NCBI GenBank assembly: GCA_024180945.1
Contig: JAKSGN010000036.1
Span: forward strand, 1,302,001 to 1,366,000
Direction of reading: 5' to 3'
Length of the DNA: 64,000 nucleotides
Source of the DNA: Macrophomina tecta
Lineage: Eukaryota > Ascomycota > Dothideomycetes > Botryosphaeriales > Botryosphaeriaceae
The notes below the pieces were generated by a model, which was given only the letters and a program-made list of their open reading frames with translations, had not been told where the DNA came from and searched no databases. Positions 1-11,100 of the stretch are shown piece after piece. A program made the translations under genes and the position numbers. The stretch's first letter is position 1. Every line of letters starts with the position of its first letter.

Positions 1-215
1 TTTCGAGGGGAGCCGGGGTCGAAGACATCGCGCATGGCATGGCCAACATGACAGTCCCAGAACGGGACAAGCGAGACATCGTTTCAAACATATACCGAAC
101 GAATCATCGTGCTCCCTGATGGCATCATTCTCTCCGCACGTTGAACTTCTACCACCCCCCCCCCCCATACTGCTACTGCTGAACCCCCCAATTGCTCCTC
201 CATTAGTGTGTCAGG

Positions 216-2017
216 ATGCCGCTGCATGACTTGTTTATCGCTGTCCGTGACCATGTGCGAGATCAAAGACAAGCTTACCAGGCCAGTACCAAGACACTAG
301 CTTGGCGGATTGCCGACGTAGTTTCACGCACCTGGGACCTGGGATTCACTTCGTTCGGTGGGCCAGCTGTCCACTTCCAGCTCCTCCACCGTCGTTTTGT
401 GGATAGCAACGGTAGGGAGGCACCTTGGGTTGATGAACAAACAGTAAGCAAGATGATGTCGCTTTGCTTCCTCAAGTCAAGCATGTTGATGCAACTGTGG
501 AAACTCAGTATCAAGAGTTGTTCGCATTATTTCAAGCTCTTCCTGGACCAGCCAGCACTAAAATGGTGTTCTTCCTCGCTCTCCTGCATGCGGGAATTGT
601 GCCTGCTTTGATCGCGTTTTTGTTCTGGAGGTAAGTTTCCGTCACGTGAAGCGTGGCCGCATAGCTAATCTCAGGCCATACAGTCTTCCTGGAGCTTTTG
701 GAATGTACGGACTATCCTTGGGAGTACAGAAGATGGGAACCATCCTGCCAGGTGTCGTGTATGCATTGCTGTCTGAATTAAACGCCTCTACAGTCGGTAT
801 TATTGCGCTCGCTGCTGTTCAGGTACGTCAATCGCATCAAAACTTCCCTTGCTGACAACTGTTAATCTACTGTTTAGCTGGCTGAAAAGGCGATTGCAGA
901 TCGCATCACTCGCATTCTCGCCATTTTCGGTGCATGCGCAGGCCTTTGCTACAATGCGCTCTGGTATTTTCCAGTGCTCATAACAATTGGCGGAGCTACC
1001 GTTCTATCTTGGGACTGTTACTTGCAAAAAAAAGATTAATAAGCTAAAGGCGAGATTGACGAGGGAGAGAAGAGACCGGCAAGCTCTTGCTGAGGAAAGC
1101 GTTCCCGAAGGAGCAGTGCAGTTACACGGACAACCTACCGGGGAGGTTTTAGCATATAGGCGATCCACTGCAGCATCTCGAAAAAATCCCAATTTCCACA
1201 CAAAGATCCTACGAAGAAGTCCCAGTGGAGATGCCGACCAGATCCTCACGCCAAGGTATAGAAATTGTCCCCTCAGCAGACGTAATCTCTCATGCCATAC
1301 CTCTACGATGGGGTCTTTCTGTCATCGGGATTTTCTTCGGTATATAGCCATCAAATTTCGTTATCCTCAGGCATGAACTCACACCACCCAGCGAGCTTCG
1401 CTGTAATTATAGCAATTCGGACAACTTTGGACGAGTCACCGCTGCCGCTGGACCTGTTCTCCAGCATGTACCTTGCGGGAACTATCATTTTCGGAGGCGG
1501 CCCAGTAGTCATTCCCCTGCTACGCTCTTACGTCGTTGATCCTGGCTGGGTGTCTTCGCGTGACTTTCTAATTGGTCTTGCCATTATCCAGCCCTTCCCA
1601 GGGCCGAACTTCAATTTTAGCGTCTACCTGGGGGCTCTCACCGTGTTACACGTACAACCCACGATCATTGGGGCTCTACTCGGGTTCTTCGGGATCTTTT
1701 TACCAGGACTTGCTCTGTCCGTAGGCACGCAGAGTTTGTGGAGGGTCTTGAGGACCAAGGCTGCTGTAACGAGCGTGCTGAGGGGCGTGAACGCGACAGC
1801 TGTTGGCTTGGTTTTCACCGCGGTGTATCGGCTACGGGAAATAGGATATCTTACGCCGGAAGACAGCAACGGAAAGAGTCTTGCCTCTGAAACGTGGTGG
1901 GTTGTTGTGGCTTCTATCACGTACGCGGAAAGTGCTTGGTTCCATGTCCCGGCGCCAATTGCTATCGTCTTCGGAGCTGTGCTTGGACTATGCTGGTATG
2001 CAGCTGTAGGAAGATGA
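216..2017 (+). CDS. CHR-family chromate ion transporter, reading frame interrupted (possible pseudogene)
   Basis: CHR (ChrA-type) transporters are integral membrane proteins that export chromate or related oxyanions. Both halves of the family are visible. The N-half has FTSFGGPAVHF, then WVDEQT and a LPGPAS motif. The C-half (from about 1430) has AGTIIFGGGPVVIPLLR, WVSSRDF and FPGPNFNF. Three clean introns fit at 444-508, 631-683 and 823-877, giving an open frame from 216 through the first half. After that the frame ends at TAA 1037-1039, directly after an A8 run (1026-1033). The next, lysine/arginine-rich segment (about 1026-1150) lies in another frame, and a segment around 1171-1345 in a third. 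The C-half (1373-2017) needs a further join, because the obvious GT-AG pair there would make a 31-nt intron. Sequencing error, odd introns or true decay are all possible. Family assignment is secure; the gene model and function are not. Confidence 0.75.
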
Positions 2018-2628
2018 AAGTAGCGACCCCAAGGAGAATAACCCAGGCATATGGGATGAGGCATTTCTATGTGTGCGACAGCGCGCCATATGAATGTGGA
2101 TGTGTCATTCATCTGATAAGACTTACATGAGAGCGAATGCTTCAGCACTCCACGGGTACACCTTAGCTACATTCTACAGTCGAGATGCTTAACGGTCTGG
2201 GGCGGGGGGTCTGGTTTCCGGAGGAGCAAGGGAATATTCTACAGCAGAAACTCTATGCAAGGGACTGGTGATCCCCGAAGCTTGAAGAAGCTAGCCAATG
2301 AAAGAGCGATGGGCCTTGAATATCCGGACTGCATGCCATAACGTCGGGAGAAAGTCTAATCGTCGCTGGGAAGATACAGGCCAGCTTCCACTCAGGGATC
2401 AAGTGTTGTTTTGGTAGAGTTGCCGGATTGGGTTGCGGGGTTTCGCTTACGCTGCTGTTGATTTGTTTACCCAGCGACTTCGAGCATCCCACCGCGTACT
2501 CCAGCTCCACCTCTCACGAACAACACTGACCCACCCTGCCCATCTTCGCGCACCCCATTTTCTCCATTGCACCACAACTGCACCGCTTCGCCAAAGCCAC
2601 GCGACTGCATCCATCACATTGGGCCACC
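2018..2628. other. Intergenic: transporter 3' side and SAP-like gene promoter
   Basis: I see no gene here. The last 150 bases are rich in C and CCA repeats, as in fungal 5' leaders, and end in the gccaccATG of the next gene. Confidence 0.6.
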
Positions 2629-3794
2629 ATGTCTTCCTGGCTACAGAAGCAGCGCAAGGCCGAGCTCGTCGCGTTGGCCGAGCAGGCCGGATTCACTGGG
2701 TACGCAGCTACTACCACGCATCGAAAGCACGACGCGCCGTTTACTGACCCAGACCAGCTACGAGAGCCTGCTCAAGGATGACCTCGTCGCCAGTTTAGAT
2801 GAACACCTGAAGAACAACGCGACGCGCCTTGCCGGCAACAGCTCCTTCGCCGAATACTATGAGCGCAGCTCATCCCCCGTGAAGAAGACACGCGCGAACG
2901 CGCCCGTGGAGTCGGACAGCGAGCCTCGCGAGCCGCGTTCTAGTCGTCCGCGCAGGCGTGTCACCAGGATCAAACAGGAGCAGATCGATTCGCAGTAAGT
3001 GCGCATGGACACGACGACGCGTCTTTCGGAGATGGAAGCGCGTCAGATACAATACTTCAGGCTGATGATTGTCCGTGTTCAGAGACGAAATCGAGGCCAC
3101 TCCTGCGCAAACAAAGGCTGTTGCCACCCGTACCCCACGCTCTGTGCAGCGTGTTGCCGCCCAAGTCCCGCTTCCTCCATCTCCTGCTGTCGTGACTGAC
3201 GCCATTGAGCGCCAAACTGCGATTGTCAAGGAATCGGTGGGTAATGCCTGGACGAACTCGGGAGTGACTGATTATGCGGAATACATTCGGGAGGTGTTGA
3301 GCTCGGTCGTTGGTGTCGAGGCAGCTGTCGTCCTTGTCGAGGCCTTTTATCTCCAGAAGCAGGTCATGCCATGGTTCTACTTCTTCGACATTCCTGCCGT
3401 TAGCGCTCTGGGCACCAACTCCTACCCAGTGCACTTTCCCGAATTCTTCGTCCTGTTAACTAGCTCTTTCTGGAGCCCTTCTCTTCTGTGGGCCAACACG
3501 AGCCTCTTCATCCCCCTCGTCTTTGCATACTTCTTCAACATTACCCTGAAGTCCAAAGGCCCTAACCTTGCTTCCAAGAAGCCTGCGTATCAGGTCGATC
3601 CGTTGACTTTCAACATTGCCAAGGCTCTGGTGTCGTACATGGTTTATGCTCAAGGCGTTCGCTTCTCCGGTCTGGTAGCTGATGAGACTGTCTTGACAGT
3701 CGCAGATGCTTTGCCGGGGGGCCACCACGGCGTCCTCATCGGTGCAGGTATCGGTGCGATTGTTAGCATCTACGAAGCTGTACTCAAGAGGTAA
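2629..3794 (+). CDS. Conserved membrane protein with N-terminal SAP-like helix-extension-helix motif
   Basis: The start at 2629 sits in a strong context (gccaccATGt). Introns at 2700-2757 and 2995-3082 give a 339-residue protein. Residues about 9-38 (KAELVALAEQAGF, then KDDLVASLDEHL) have the spacing of a SAP/HeH-type motif, often found in DNA-binding or inner-nuclear-membrane proteins. A basic, serine-rich linker with RPRRRVTR follows at about residues 75-100. The C-terminal half holds several hydrophobic stretches (for example around FPEFFVLLTSSFW, LFIPLVFAYFF and a final GVLIGAGIGAIVSIYEAVLKR helix), consistent with a membrane domain. I do not recognise a named orthologue. A nuclear-envelope role would fit the SAP-plus-membrane layout but is inference. 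The gene lies head-to-tail between the transporter and the cupin gene. Confidence 0.8.
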
Positions 3795-4264
3795 ACTTGA
3801 TCAAGCGCGTTATTTTGCGACTGAGAGAAACTAGTGTATCACCGAATCGTCTTTCATCCCTTTTTTTTTTTTTTTTTTTTGGCTTTCGCACTTGGTCAAT
3901 CGGGCGGTTCTTTCCAAGGCGATAGAGAACTAGGCGTCTGTTGTCATGCTCGTGGCGAGCTGCCGGCGAAAGGGATTTGGCGGTGCGTGTAGCCGACGGC
4001 GATTGACGGCGTTTTGGGGCGTTGTGCCTCACATCATCGACCAAAGACGTATCTGTGGCCCTTGACTTTGGTCTCGGCTCGGTGTTGCGGAGAGCGGATT
4101 GTGTTTCTGGGACTTGTCGGCTGCTCCTGCTGAGACGCTGACATTTTTGGTAATCTGTACAGCACGGGCGCAGCTCGGCCGCGGCACCCTTGCAAATCCA
4201 TATCGATACGGAATGACGTATGTCTATTGCAATTGTCGCGTGCACCTGATACTCCAGAGCATTA
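3795..4264. other. Intergenic with T20 tract
   Basis: No coding signal. An uninterrupted run of 20 T lies at 3861-3880, about 80 bases past the stop of the SAP-like gene. It may be part of the 3' region of that transcript. Confidence 0.6.
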
Positions 4265-4900
4265 TTGTGGCGGCAGCTGCCGATCGCTCGAAGCTGTGCT
4301 AAATCTCAGTTGCGACAATTTCGCAAGCAACAGCAAGCTTTCTGCACCAACATGTCGCCCAAGATTTCCCTGACACCGCTGTCAAGCCTCAGAGTTAGCA
4401 AGCACCACATTCCGGCGCACAGCCTGGTTCCGAACACCAGCATTCAGCAAAAACCACTGCTTATCTACCACTCGGCGTTTGCGCCCTCGGCGGTCTCAGC
4501 ATCAGCAATAGAGTCGCATCTGAGCAGCATCGGCGTGGTGGAACCCCAGTGGCGTTACACCATGTATACAACCACCCATTTCCACAGCACCACCCACGAA
4601 GTTCTCTGCATCAGCAATGGGCGCGCGAAACTCTGCTTCGGTGGCGAGGATAATGCAGATAGGGTCGAGCCCGTCGTGGAGAAAGGCGATGTCGTCATTG
4701 TACCTGCGGGCGTCGGCCATCGATTGCTGGAGGACCAGAGCGGCGGATTTCAAATGGTGGGAAGCTACCCTAAGGGCTGTAGCTGGGACATGTGCTATGG
4801 AAAGAAAGGGGAGGAGGACAAGATCGAAGGCATCAAGAAATTGGGCTGGTTCGAGAAGGATCCAATCTATGGCGACAAGGGGCCAGCAGTGGAGGTTTGA
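4265..4900 (+). CDS. Cupin-domain protein, possibly with dual start codons
   Basis: This is a single uninterrupted frame. From 4265 it encodes 211 residues; from an in-frame ATG at 4352, in a better context (ccaacATGtcg), it encodes 182. The core is one cupin barrel. Motif 1 is seen around TTHFHSTTHEVLCISNGRAKL (histidines and glutamate for metal) and motif 2 around KGDVVIVPAGVGHRL. It resembles the small YjlB-type cupins of unknown substrate found in bacteria and fungi. The extra 29 residues from the upstream ATG are rich in Arg, Lys, Gln and Ser with no acidic residue, so the long form could carry a mitochondrial presequence and the short form stay cytosolic. That is inference. Catalytic activity cannot be predicted from the sequence. 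Confidence 0.85.
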   Translation: MWRQLPIARSCAKSQLRQFRKQQQAFCTNMSPKISLTPLSSLRVSKHHIPAHSLVPNTSIQQKPLLIYHSAFAPSAVSASAIESHLSSIGVVEPQWRYTMYTTTHFHSTTHEVLCISNGRAKLCFGGEDNADRVEPVVEKGDVVIVPAGVGHRLLEDQSGGFQMVGSYPKGCSWDMCYGKKGEEDKIEGIKKLGWFEKDPIYGDKGPAVEV

Positions 4901-5709
4901 ACTAGGCTGTGCGGAGCAAAAGCTGCTGCTGTCTGAGTTTTAGCTAGTGTCTGCCTGGCGGTACGGTGCAGCGGTGTTGGGTGACTGGTTTGGGCGATGA
5001 CGGAATGCACGGCATGGCCGGCGACAGCGCCACTGTAGTGTGAAATGAATTCGTTCGGCATGCTGACCGCGCAAAAGTCAAGTCGAAACCCCGCCAAGAA
5101 GTGCTGTGCTGCGGCTCTCTCGTTATAGCATGGACCGCAAGTGCTTTTTGTGCGCGCCTCGGAGCTTGGGCGGAGGGGTTCGCGGCGAGCTGGGGGCGGA
5201 GATAGGGCTGAGGCGCGGAGGAAGCCGCAGGGCAGGCGGCAACCTTGGTCTTGGCCGTTGAGCCTACACTGACGCCTGTCCTGGCCCGCTTGCTCGCCGC
5301 TCTGCACCTTACAACACTTCTGTCCAGCACCTTCTCCCCCCGTCGACTTCTTCGACGCTCCTCCACACCACCCACCGTCTTTGTCCACGGTCGCCCACAC
5401 CGCGCCCGCTGTGACAACAGCCTGCGCCTGCCGCTCCCATCCCGCGCGTGGCCACCAAGCTGTGCCTTGATACCACACACGCTGCACTGCCGGACACGCG
5501 CAGCTCTGCCTGCAATCACCAAACAGCACCTTCTGGCGTCGGCCTCACTCGCTTTTAAGCTGTGCCCCCGCTGCGGGACCTCATCTCCCCTTTCTTAATA
5601 CTACTCCGCCACCGCTACCGCCCCCTCACCTCGCCTCCATCTCATCGCGTCGATTCCTAGTTTGCACAGCGGCGAACGACCCACGACCCACGACCCACGA
5701 CCATCCAAG
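4901..5709. other. Cullin promoter and leader, pyrimidine-rich
   Basis: No gene seen. From about 5290 the plus strand is strongly C/T-rich, as in leaders of well-expressed fungal genes. A seven-base tandem repeat (5676-5702) ends eight bases before the cullin start codon. Confidence 0.6.
5676..5702 (+). repeat. Tandem ACGACCC repeat upstream of cullin start
   Basis: Almost four copies of ACGACCC lie in the probable 5' leader directly before ATG 5710. Confidence 0.85.
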
Positions 5710-8195
5710 ATGCCGTCACCTATGCCCCCCATGCCCAGCAAGGATGACTCTGCTGCGACGTACGTGTTCCGTCCTGCCGTCCATGTGCCTGCTGACACGC
5801 CGCTTCAGATGGAACTATCTTCAGGCCGGCGTCGACCGGATCATGACCGACTTGAGGGAAGGGATCGATATGAAGACATACATGGGTCTTTACACAGCGA
5901 TTCACAACTTCTGCACTGCACAGAAGGCTGTGGGGAGTGGTGGTTTCGGCGCCAACAACGGCGGCGTGAACAACCGGGGAGGTGGTAGGTCAAGCCCATC
6001 TGCTTGTGCCTTTGGTAGGAATCATGATTACTAACTCCTAGGAAGCTCACCTTCTCGGCGAGGATCTGTACAATCATCTTATCGAGTATCTAAAGGAGCA
6101 CCTCCGCGATGTCTACAAGAAGTCCACCGATCACGCTGACGAGGCCCTCCTGACCTTCTACATCAAGGAATGGAATCGCTATACCACCGCCGGCCAGTAC
6201 AACAACCACTTGTTCCGATACCTGAATCGTCACTGGGTCAAACGCGAGATAGATGAGGGGAAGAAGAATATCTACGACATTTACACCCTACATCTGGTTC
6301 GATGGAAGGAAGACATGTTCATGCAGACTCAGGAGAACGTCATGAAGTCTGTCCTGCGCTTGGTGGAGAAGCAGAGGAATGGGGAAACCATTGAGCAGAA
6401 CCAGATCAAGAGTGTCGTGGATTCTTTCGTGTCCCTAGGCCTGGACGAGTCGGACAGCACCAAGACCACTTTGGACGTCTACAAGGAGTTCTTCGAGAAG
6501 CCCTTTCTCGAGGCCACTGCTGACTATTACCGGAAGGAGTCTAGCCGTTTCCTTGCGGATAACAGCGTCGTTGACTACATGAAGAAGGCTGAAGCGCGTC
6601 TGCAGGAGGAGAAGGATCGTGTTCCGCTCTATCTGTTGGATGAGATCATGGGCCCGCTTATGAGGACATGCGAGACCGTGCTCATCGCTGATCATTCTCA
6701 GGCTCTGCGGGAAGAGTTCCAATTGCTTCTCGACCAGGACCGCATCGACGATCTAGCACGGATGTACAAGCTCCTTGCGCGTATTCCTCAAGGTCTCGAT
6801 CCCCTCAGGACTCGCTTCGAGAATCACGTCCGCAAGGCTGGCCTGTCCGCTGTCGAAAAGGTTGCGACGGATGAGCTTGAGCCCAAGGTCTACGTAGAGG
6901 CGCTTCTGGAAGTCCACACCCAGTACCAAGACCTGGTCAACAAGGCTTTCGCAGGCGAGTCGGAATTTGTGCGTTCCCTGGACAATGCCTGTAGAGAATT
7001 TGTGAACCGCAACAAGGTCTGCAAGTCTGGTTCGACAAAGTCTCCGGAGCTACTAGCGAAATACACGGACCAGCTGCTGAAGAAGTCGGGCGCCAAGATG
7101 TCTGAGGAGGACGACATGGAGAAGCAATTGACACAGATCATGACCATCTTTAAGTACATCGAAGACAAGGATGTGTTCCAGAAGTTCTACTCCCGTATGC
7201 TCGCGAAGCGGTTGGTCAACACCAACTCTGCCTCCGACGACGCCGAGACTTCCATGATCGCCAAGTTGAAGGATGCCTGCGGTTTCGAGTACACCAACAA
7301 GCTCCAGCGTATGTTCCAGGACATGCAGATTTCGAAAGATTTGAACTCATCGTTCAAGGAGTGGGTTAGCGAGACCTTGGATGAGGATGACAAGAAGACG
7401 GCCGTGGATGCGCAATACCATATTCTTGGTACCGGTTTCTGGCCTCTCAACCCGCCGACGACTCCTTTCGCTCCTCCACAGGTCATCGTCAAGACCTACG
7501 AGCGCTTCAACGCCTTCTACGGCAGCAAGCACTCTGGCCGCAAGTTGACTTGGTTGTGGCAGTTGTGCAAAGGTGAAATGAGGGCCAACTACATCAAGAT
7601 CCCCGGTAGCAAGGCATCCCCGATCTTTCAAGTTTCCACTTATCAGATGGCCATTCTCCTCCTGTTCAACGACACCGATACCTTGACTTATGAGGATATC
7701 GAGCAGGCGACTAAGCTCGACCGGGGAACAATGGACCCTAGCATTGCCGTTTTCCTTAAGGCTAAGGTTTTGACCATTAGCCCCGAGGGCTCCAAGCCGG
7801 AGCCCGGTACCACTTTCACCCTGAACTATGGGTTCAAGACGAAGAAGCTGAAGGTGAACCTTAACATTGGCATCAAGAGCGAGCAGAAGCAGGAGGTAGA
7901 GGATACGCACAAGACGATTGAGGAGGACAGGAAACTGCTCATGCAGGTAAGTTTAGTATTCATCATCTGATCAATGTCAGGTACTAACAATAGCTTTTAG
8001 TCTGCCATTGTCCGAATCATGAAGTCTAGGAAGAAGATGAAGCACCAACAGCTTGTTGGTGAGACTATCAACCAAATCCGCTCCCGGTTTACGCCGAAGG
8101 TCGCCGATATCAAGAAATGCATTGATATCCTCCTGGAAAAAGAGTATCTCGAACGTCTGGAAGGTGAGGAAAACGATCTGGGCTACTTGGCTTGA
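5710..8195 (+). CDS. culA: Cullin-1 (SCF ubiquitin ligase scaffold)
   Basis: Cullin-1 is the scaffold of SCF E3 ubiquitin ligases. It joins Skp1/F-box substrate receptors at its N-terminus to the Rbx1 RING protein at its C-terminus. Exons 5710-5759, 5809-5984, 6046-7946 and 8001-8195 join to 773 residues, the usual cullin length. Introns 2 and 3 carry CTAAC branch points. The N-terminal cullin repeats begin with [13 protein letters not shown], then [11 protein letters not shown]. The cullin homology region includes [19 protein letters not shown], and the winged-helix end has the neddylation motif [10 protein letters not shown] with the acceptor lysine at about residue 717. The protein ends in the canonical YLA. 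A glycine/asparagine-rich loop (about residues 58-75) lies at the second exon junction. F-box proteins that could dock on it are encoded at 13.4 kb and 50-52 kb. Confidence 0.95.
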
Positions 8196-11100
8196 GTTCG
8201 CGATATTTGCAACTTATGTTCAAGCCCCACTTCTATTTCGGCGGACAAAGAGTGCCAGCTGGGGTTCAGAGAAGTCGCACGACGCAGACCGTCGGCTCGC
8301 CTTTTTACTGCCACAACCACCATCACCTTCTTCTCTGGCGCCGGCGTTAGGGCTATCCGTGCCTATGTGCACCTTCATGGATAAGGCGTCAGCAGGAGAT
8401 GGGGTGTTTTTCTCATTGATATGGCCGACGAACGGATGGTTAGCGCATTGCTTGCATGGGGGAGGGCCTCTTCTTTTCCACCAGTGTCACGACGGATATG
8501 AGTACCCTTTCCCCGGCCTATTGCTTTTTCTGCCGCGACTCTTCTGTTGTTCTTTCCTCTGTCTCGAGCACAGTACAGGTCCCAGCGATGCACACACAAG
8601 CCTGGTCTGGTCTGGGTATGGGTAGATATGACGAGCCAATATTGGCGGTGATAGCGCACTGGATGTGTGCTCTCGGATGCCAAAACTCAAAATTTCCCTT
8701 TGCAGCAATTGATGGATTTCGCTGTGTTTCTGAACAAGGTCCGTCCGGCCATCGACGCTTCGCCCTTCTACCAATATTGATGCATGCAAGTCCTTTGGAC
8801 GTACTCTGTAGCTTCGGACTGCTGTCTGCATTGCTCCATACATGTGATAACACCGACGACGAAGATGCTCCAACAGATCGTCTTTAGAGTTGAATGCATA
8901 TAATCACATGAGAGGGCTTCTAGCTGACCTATGGGCAGAACTCATTTGTGCTGTCCCCGTACGTCTGCCCGTTTCGGCATATCTGGCCAATGCTTCCTCA
9001 CTTCTGATGCCTCGCTCATATCCCAGTGCCATCAATCGCCCTTTTTCAACCGCCAAGCGATGATTCCAGACCCAGATGCTACCTCTTTTCTTTTCCAGTT
9101 CTTCACTCCCCGACCATGCTGCAGTATTCTGTCACCATTTGCTACACCGCAGGGAAGGCGCTGCGACGAGCGGAATATCCGAGAATGACGTCATGGAGAA
9201 TTTGGATCTTCGCGCGTCGTTTCCTGCCGCTTGCATTTTAGCAGAGCCACTCTGCGCAGATCGGTTGGACTGCTTTTCGTGCTCGTCAAACAATGCTGTA
9301 GGATCTGCAGCTTGCGGGACCGGTCCTCAAGGGCCCGGCATCATGTTCGCTTTCGTGTCTGGCGGGACGTAAGGAGGGCAAATCACACGTCACAACAGAC
9401 GCCTTGGCGCGCGGGATCGGCTGGCTGGCTGGCTAGCTAGCTGGCTTTTGGGGGGGGGTGTCGGGGGAAGAAAAAGCAAAAGAGCGGGGTTTTCCTCGCA
9501 GTTGCGGCAGCGAAACGCGCGCATTGCTTTTGTGAAACCAGGATTGCTGTGCCGCTTGCAAGGGAGGGCGGGGATGGGAACGGAACCCAATCACGTTGTC
9601 TGTTCGGCGTGCAGAATGAGGTGTCTGATGATCTGCTTTGTTATTGTGATCCCTCGCCTGAAGGGACCGTGGTCCGCATGTCGCTATCCAAATCGGACCG
9701 GGGTGCGTCAGTGAAGATGGAGTGAAGATGTAGCGAGTCTGGCGCGCGGTTACAGCGCACGATTGCTTCTGTGGGATTCTCTCCTTTGGACAGTCGTCTG
9801 AATTTTCCTTCATTACAAAGGCTGTCCGTGGTGTGATCAGTCTCTGATATTTGCCCATCTCGTTAGGGGTTGTTTTGTCGGTTCATCGCAAAGTCATGCT
9901 CAACACGCACTGCTACATTCTCCACTAAGGGCCCTACCTCGCTTCAGTACCTGTAATGGTCTTATGGGAGCTTGCGATCAACTAGAAACTGGCCCAATAT
10001 TCCCGGAGGCGGGCTCTTAGTGGAGTATGCATGAAGTGAATGCAGTGAGTGAATGTTCCCAGAAAAAGTACAGAAGAAGAGGCGTCAGGCTCGTTGGACC
10101 ATGCATGTCGCGAATAATACATCTATTTGGTAACACCGTCGCACATATTTCAGAAGGTGCTGATGGCACGATGGAAAACTGCAGGTCCGATCCTTGTTAT
10201 TCGCATGTGGATTGTTCGCTGGTGGAGCTGATCACGGTCGAAGGCAACGGCTGAGTATGGCCGCCTGTGGAGCGCGGCGAAGTGCATGAAGGTGGGAAGT
10301 ACTAGAATTGAAATACCGGGCATCTCTCATATGGCGATGCGCTCCCAGGGAAGAAATCGTGGGCACGGGAGCGTGCGGAATGGGTATTTACTGCCTATTC
10401 CTCGAAAACGAGATCATACTTTACTGACGCTGTAGCTACCCTGGTGCCCAGCAGGTCTTGTTTAAGGGTCAATAAACTGTTACTTCGCAAAAGAAGCCCG
10501 CATGTTCCAGGTGAAATGAGCTGGATAGTGAATAGGGAGTTCATAAATCCCGATGAATAACGCCGTAAGGTGGCGCAAACTTCAGTTCTAGGATTGTAAG
10601 ACTCGAGCAAGCCTTTTACAGCTAAGCAAGGGCCAAATGCTGTCGGCTACTATAGGATTTGGCTGCTGCGCCTTTTTGCTGCATCACTTTATCGGACCCA
10701 TGGTTCCGCAGTGGTACGTATGGCTGGGATGTCGTACATCAGGGGAGTCGATGTAGGTTCGGCTTCTGTATTCTATCCTGACTTCTCCCGTTGTTCCAGG
10801 TAGCTTTAGCTGAAGACCGTTCTTCTGTCGAATTTGCGTGCGTATGACAGCGGGTCGCAGTATCTACCCAACTTGCTCAGAAGCGAAAGGATCCATGCTT
10901 TGGCAAGCCCCTTCGTTTCTACCGGCATAGTGCGATTAATTATACGAATTGAGTAGCTGTGGAGAAACGGGCGCTCCAGAAGCGCTCGTCTAGGTCACAT
11001 TTGGTCTGACATATTTCAACGTGATCACCCGAAGCCTCACTGCTTGATTGGACGATGCTCTTCGCCTAAGCGCTTAAACACAAAAAGTCGCCTTCTCCGA

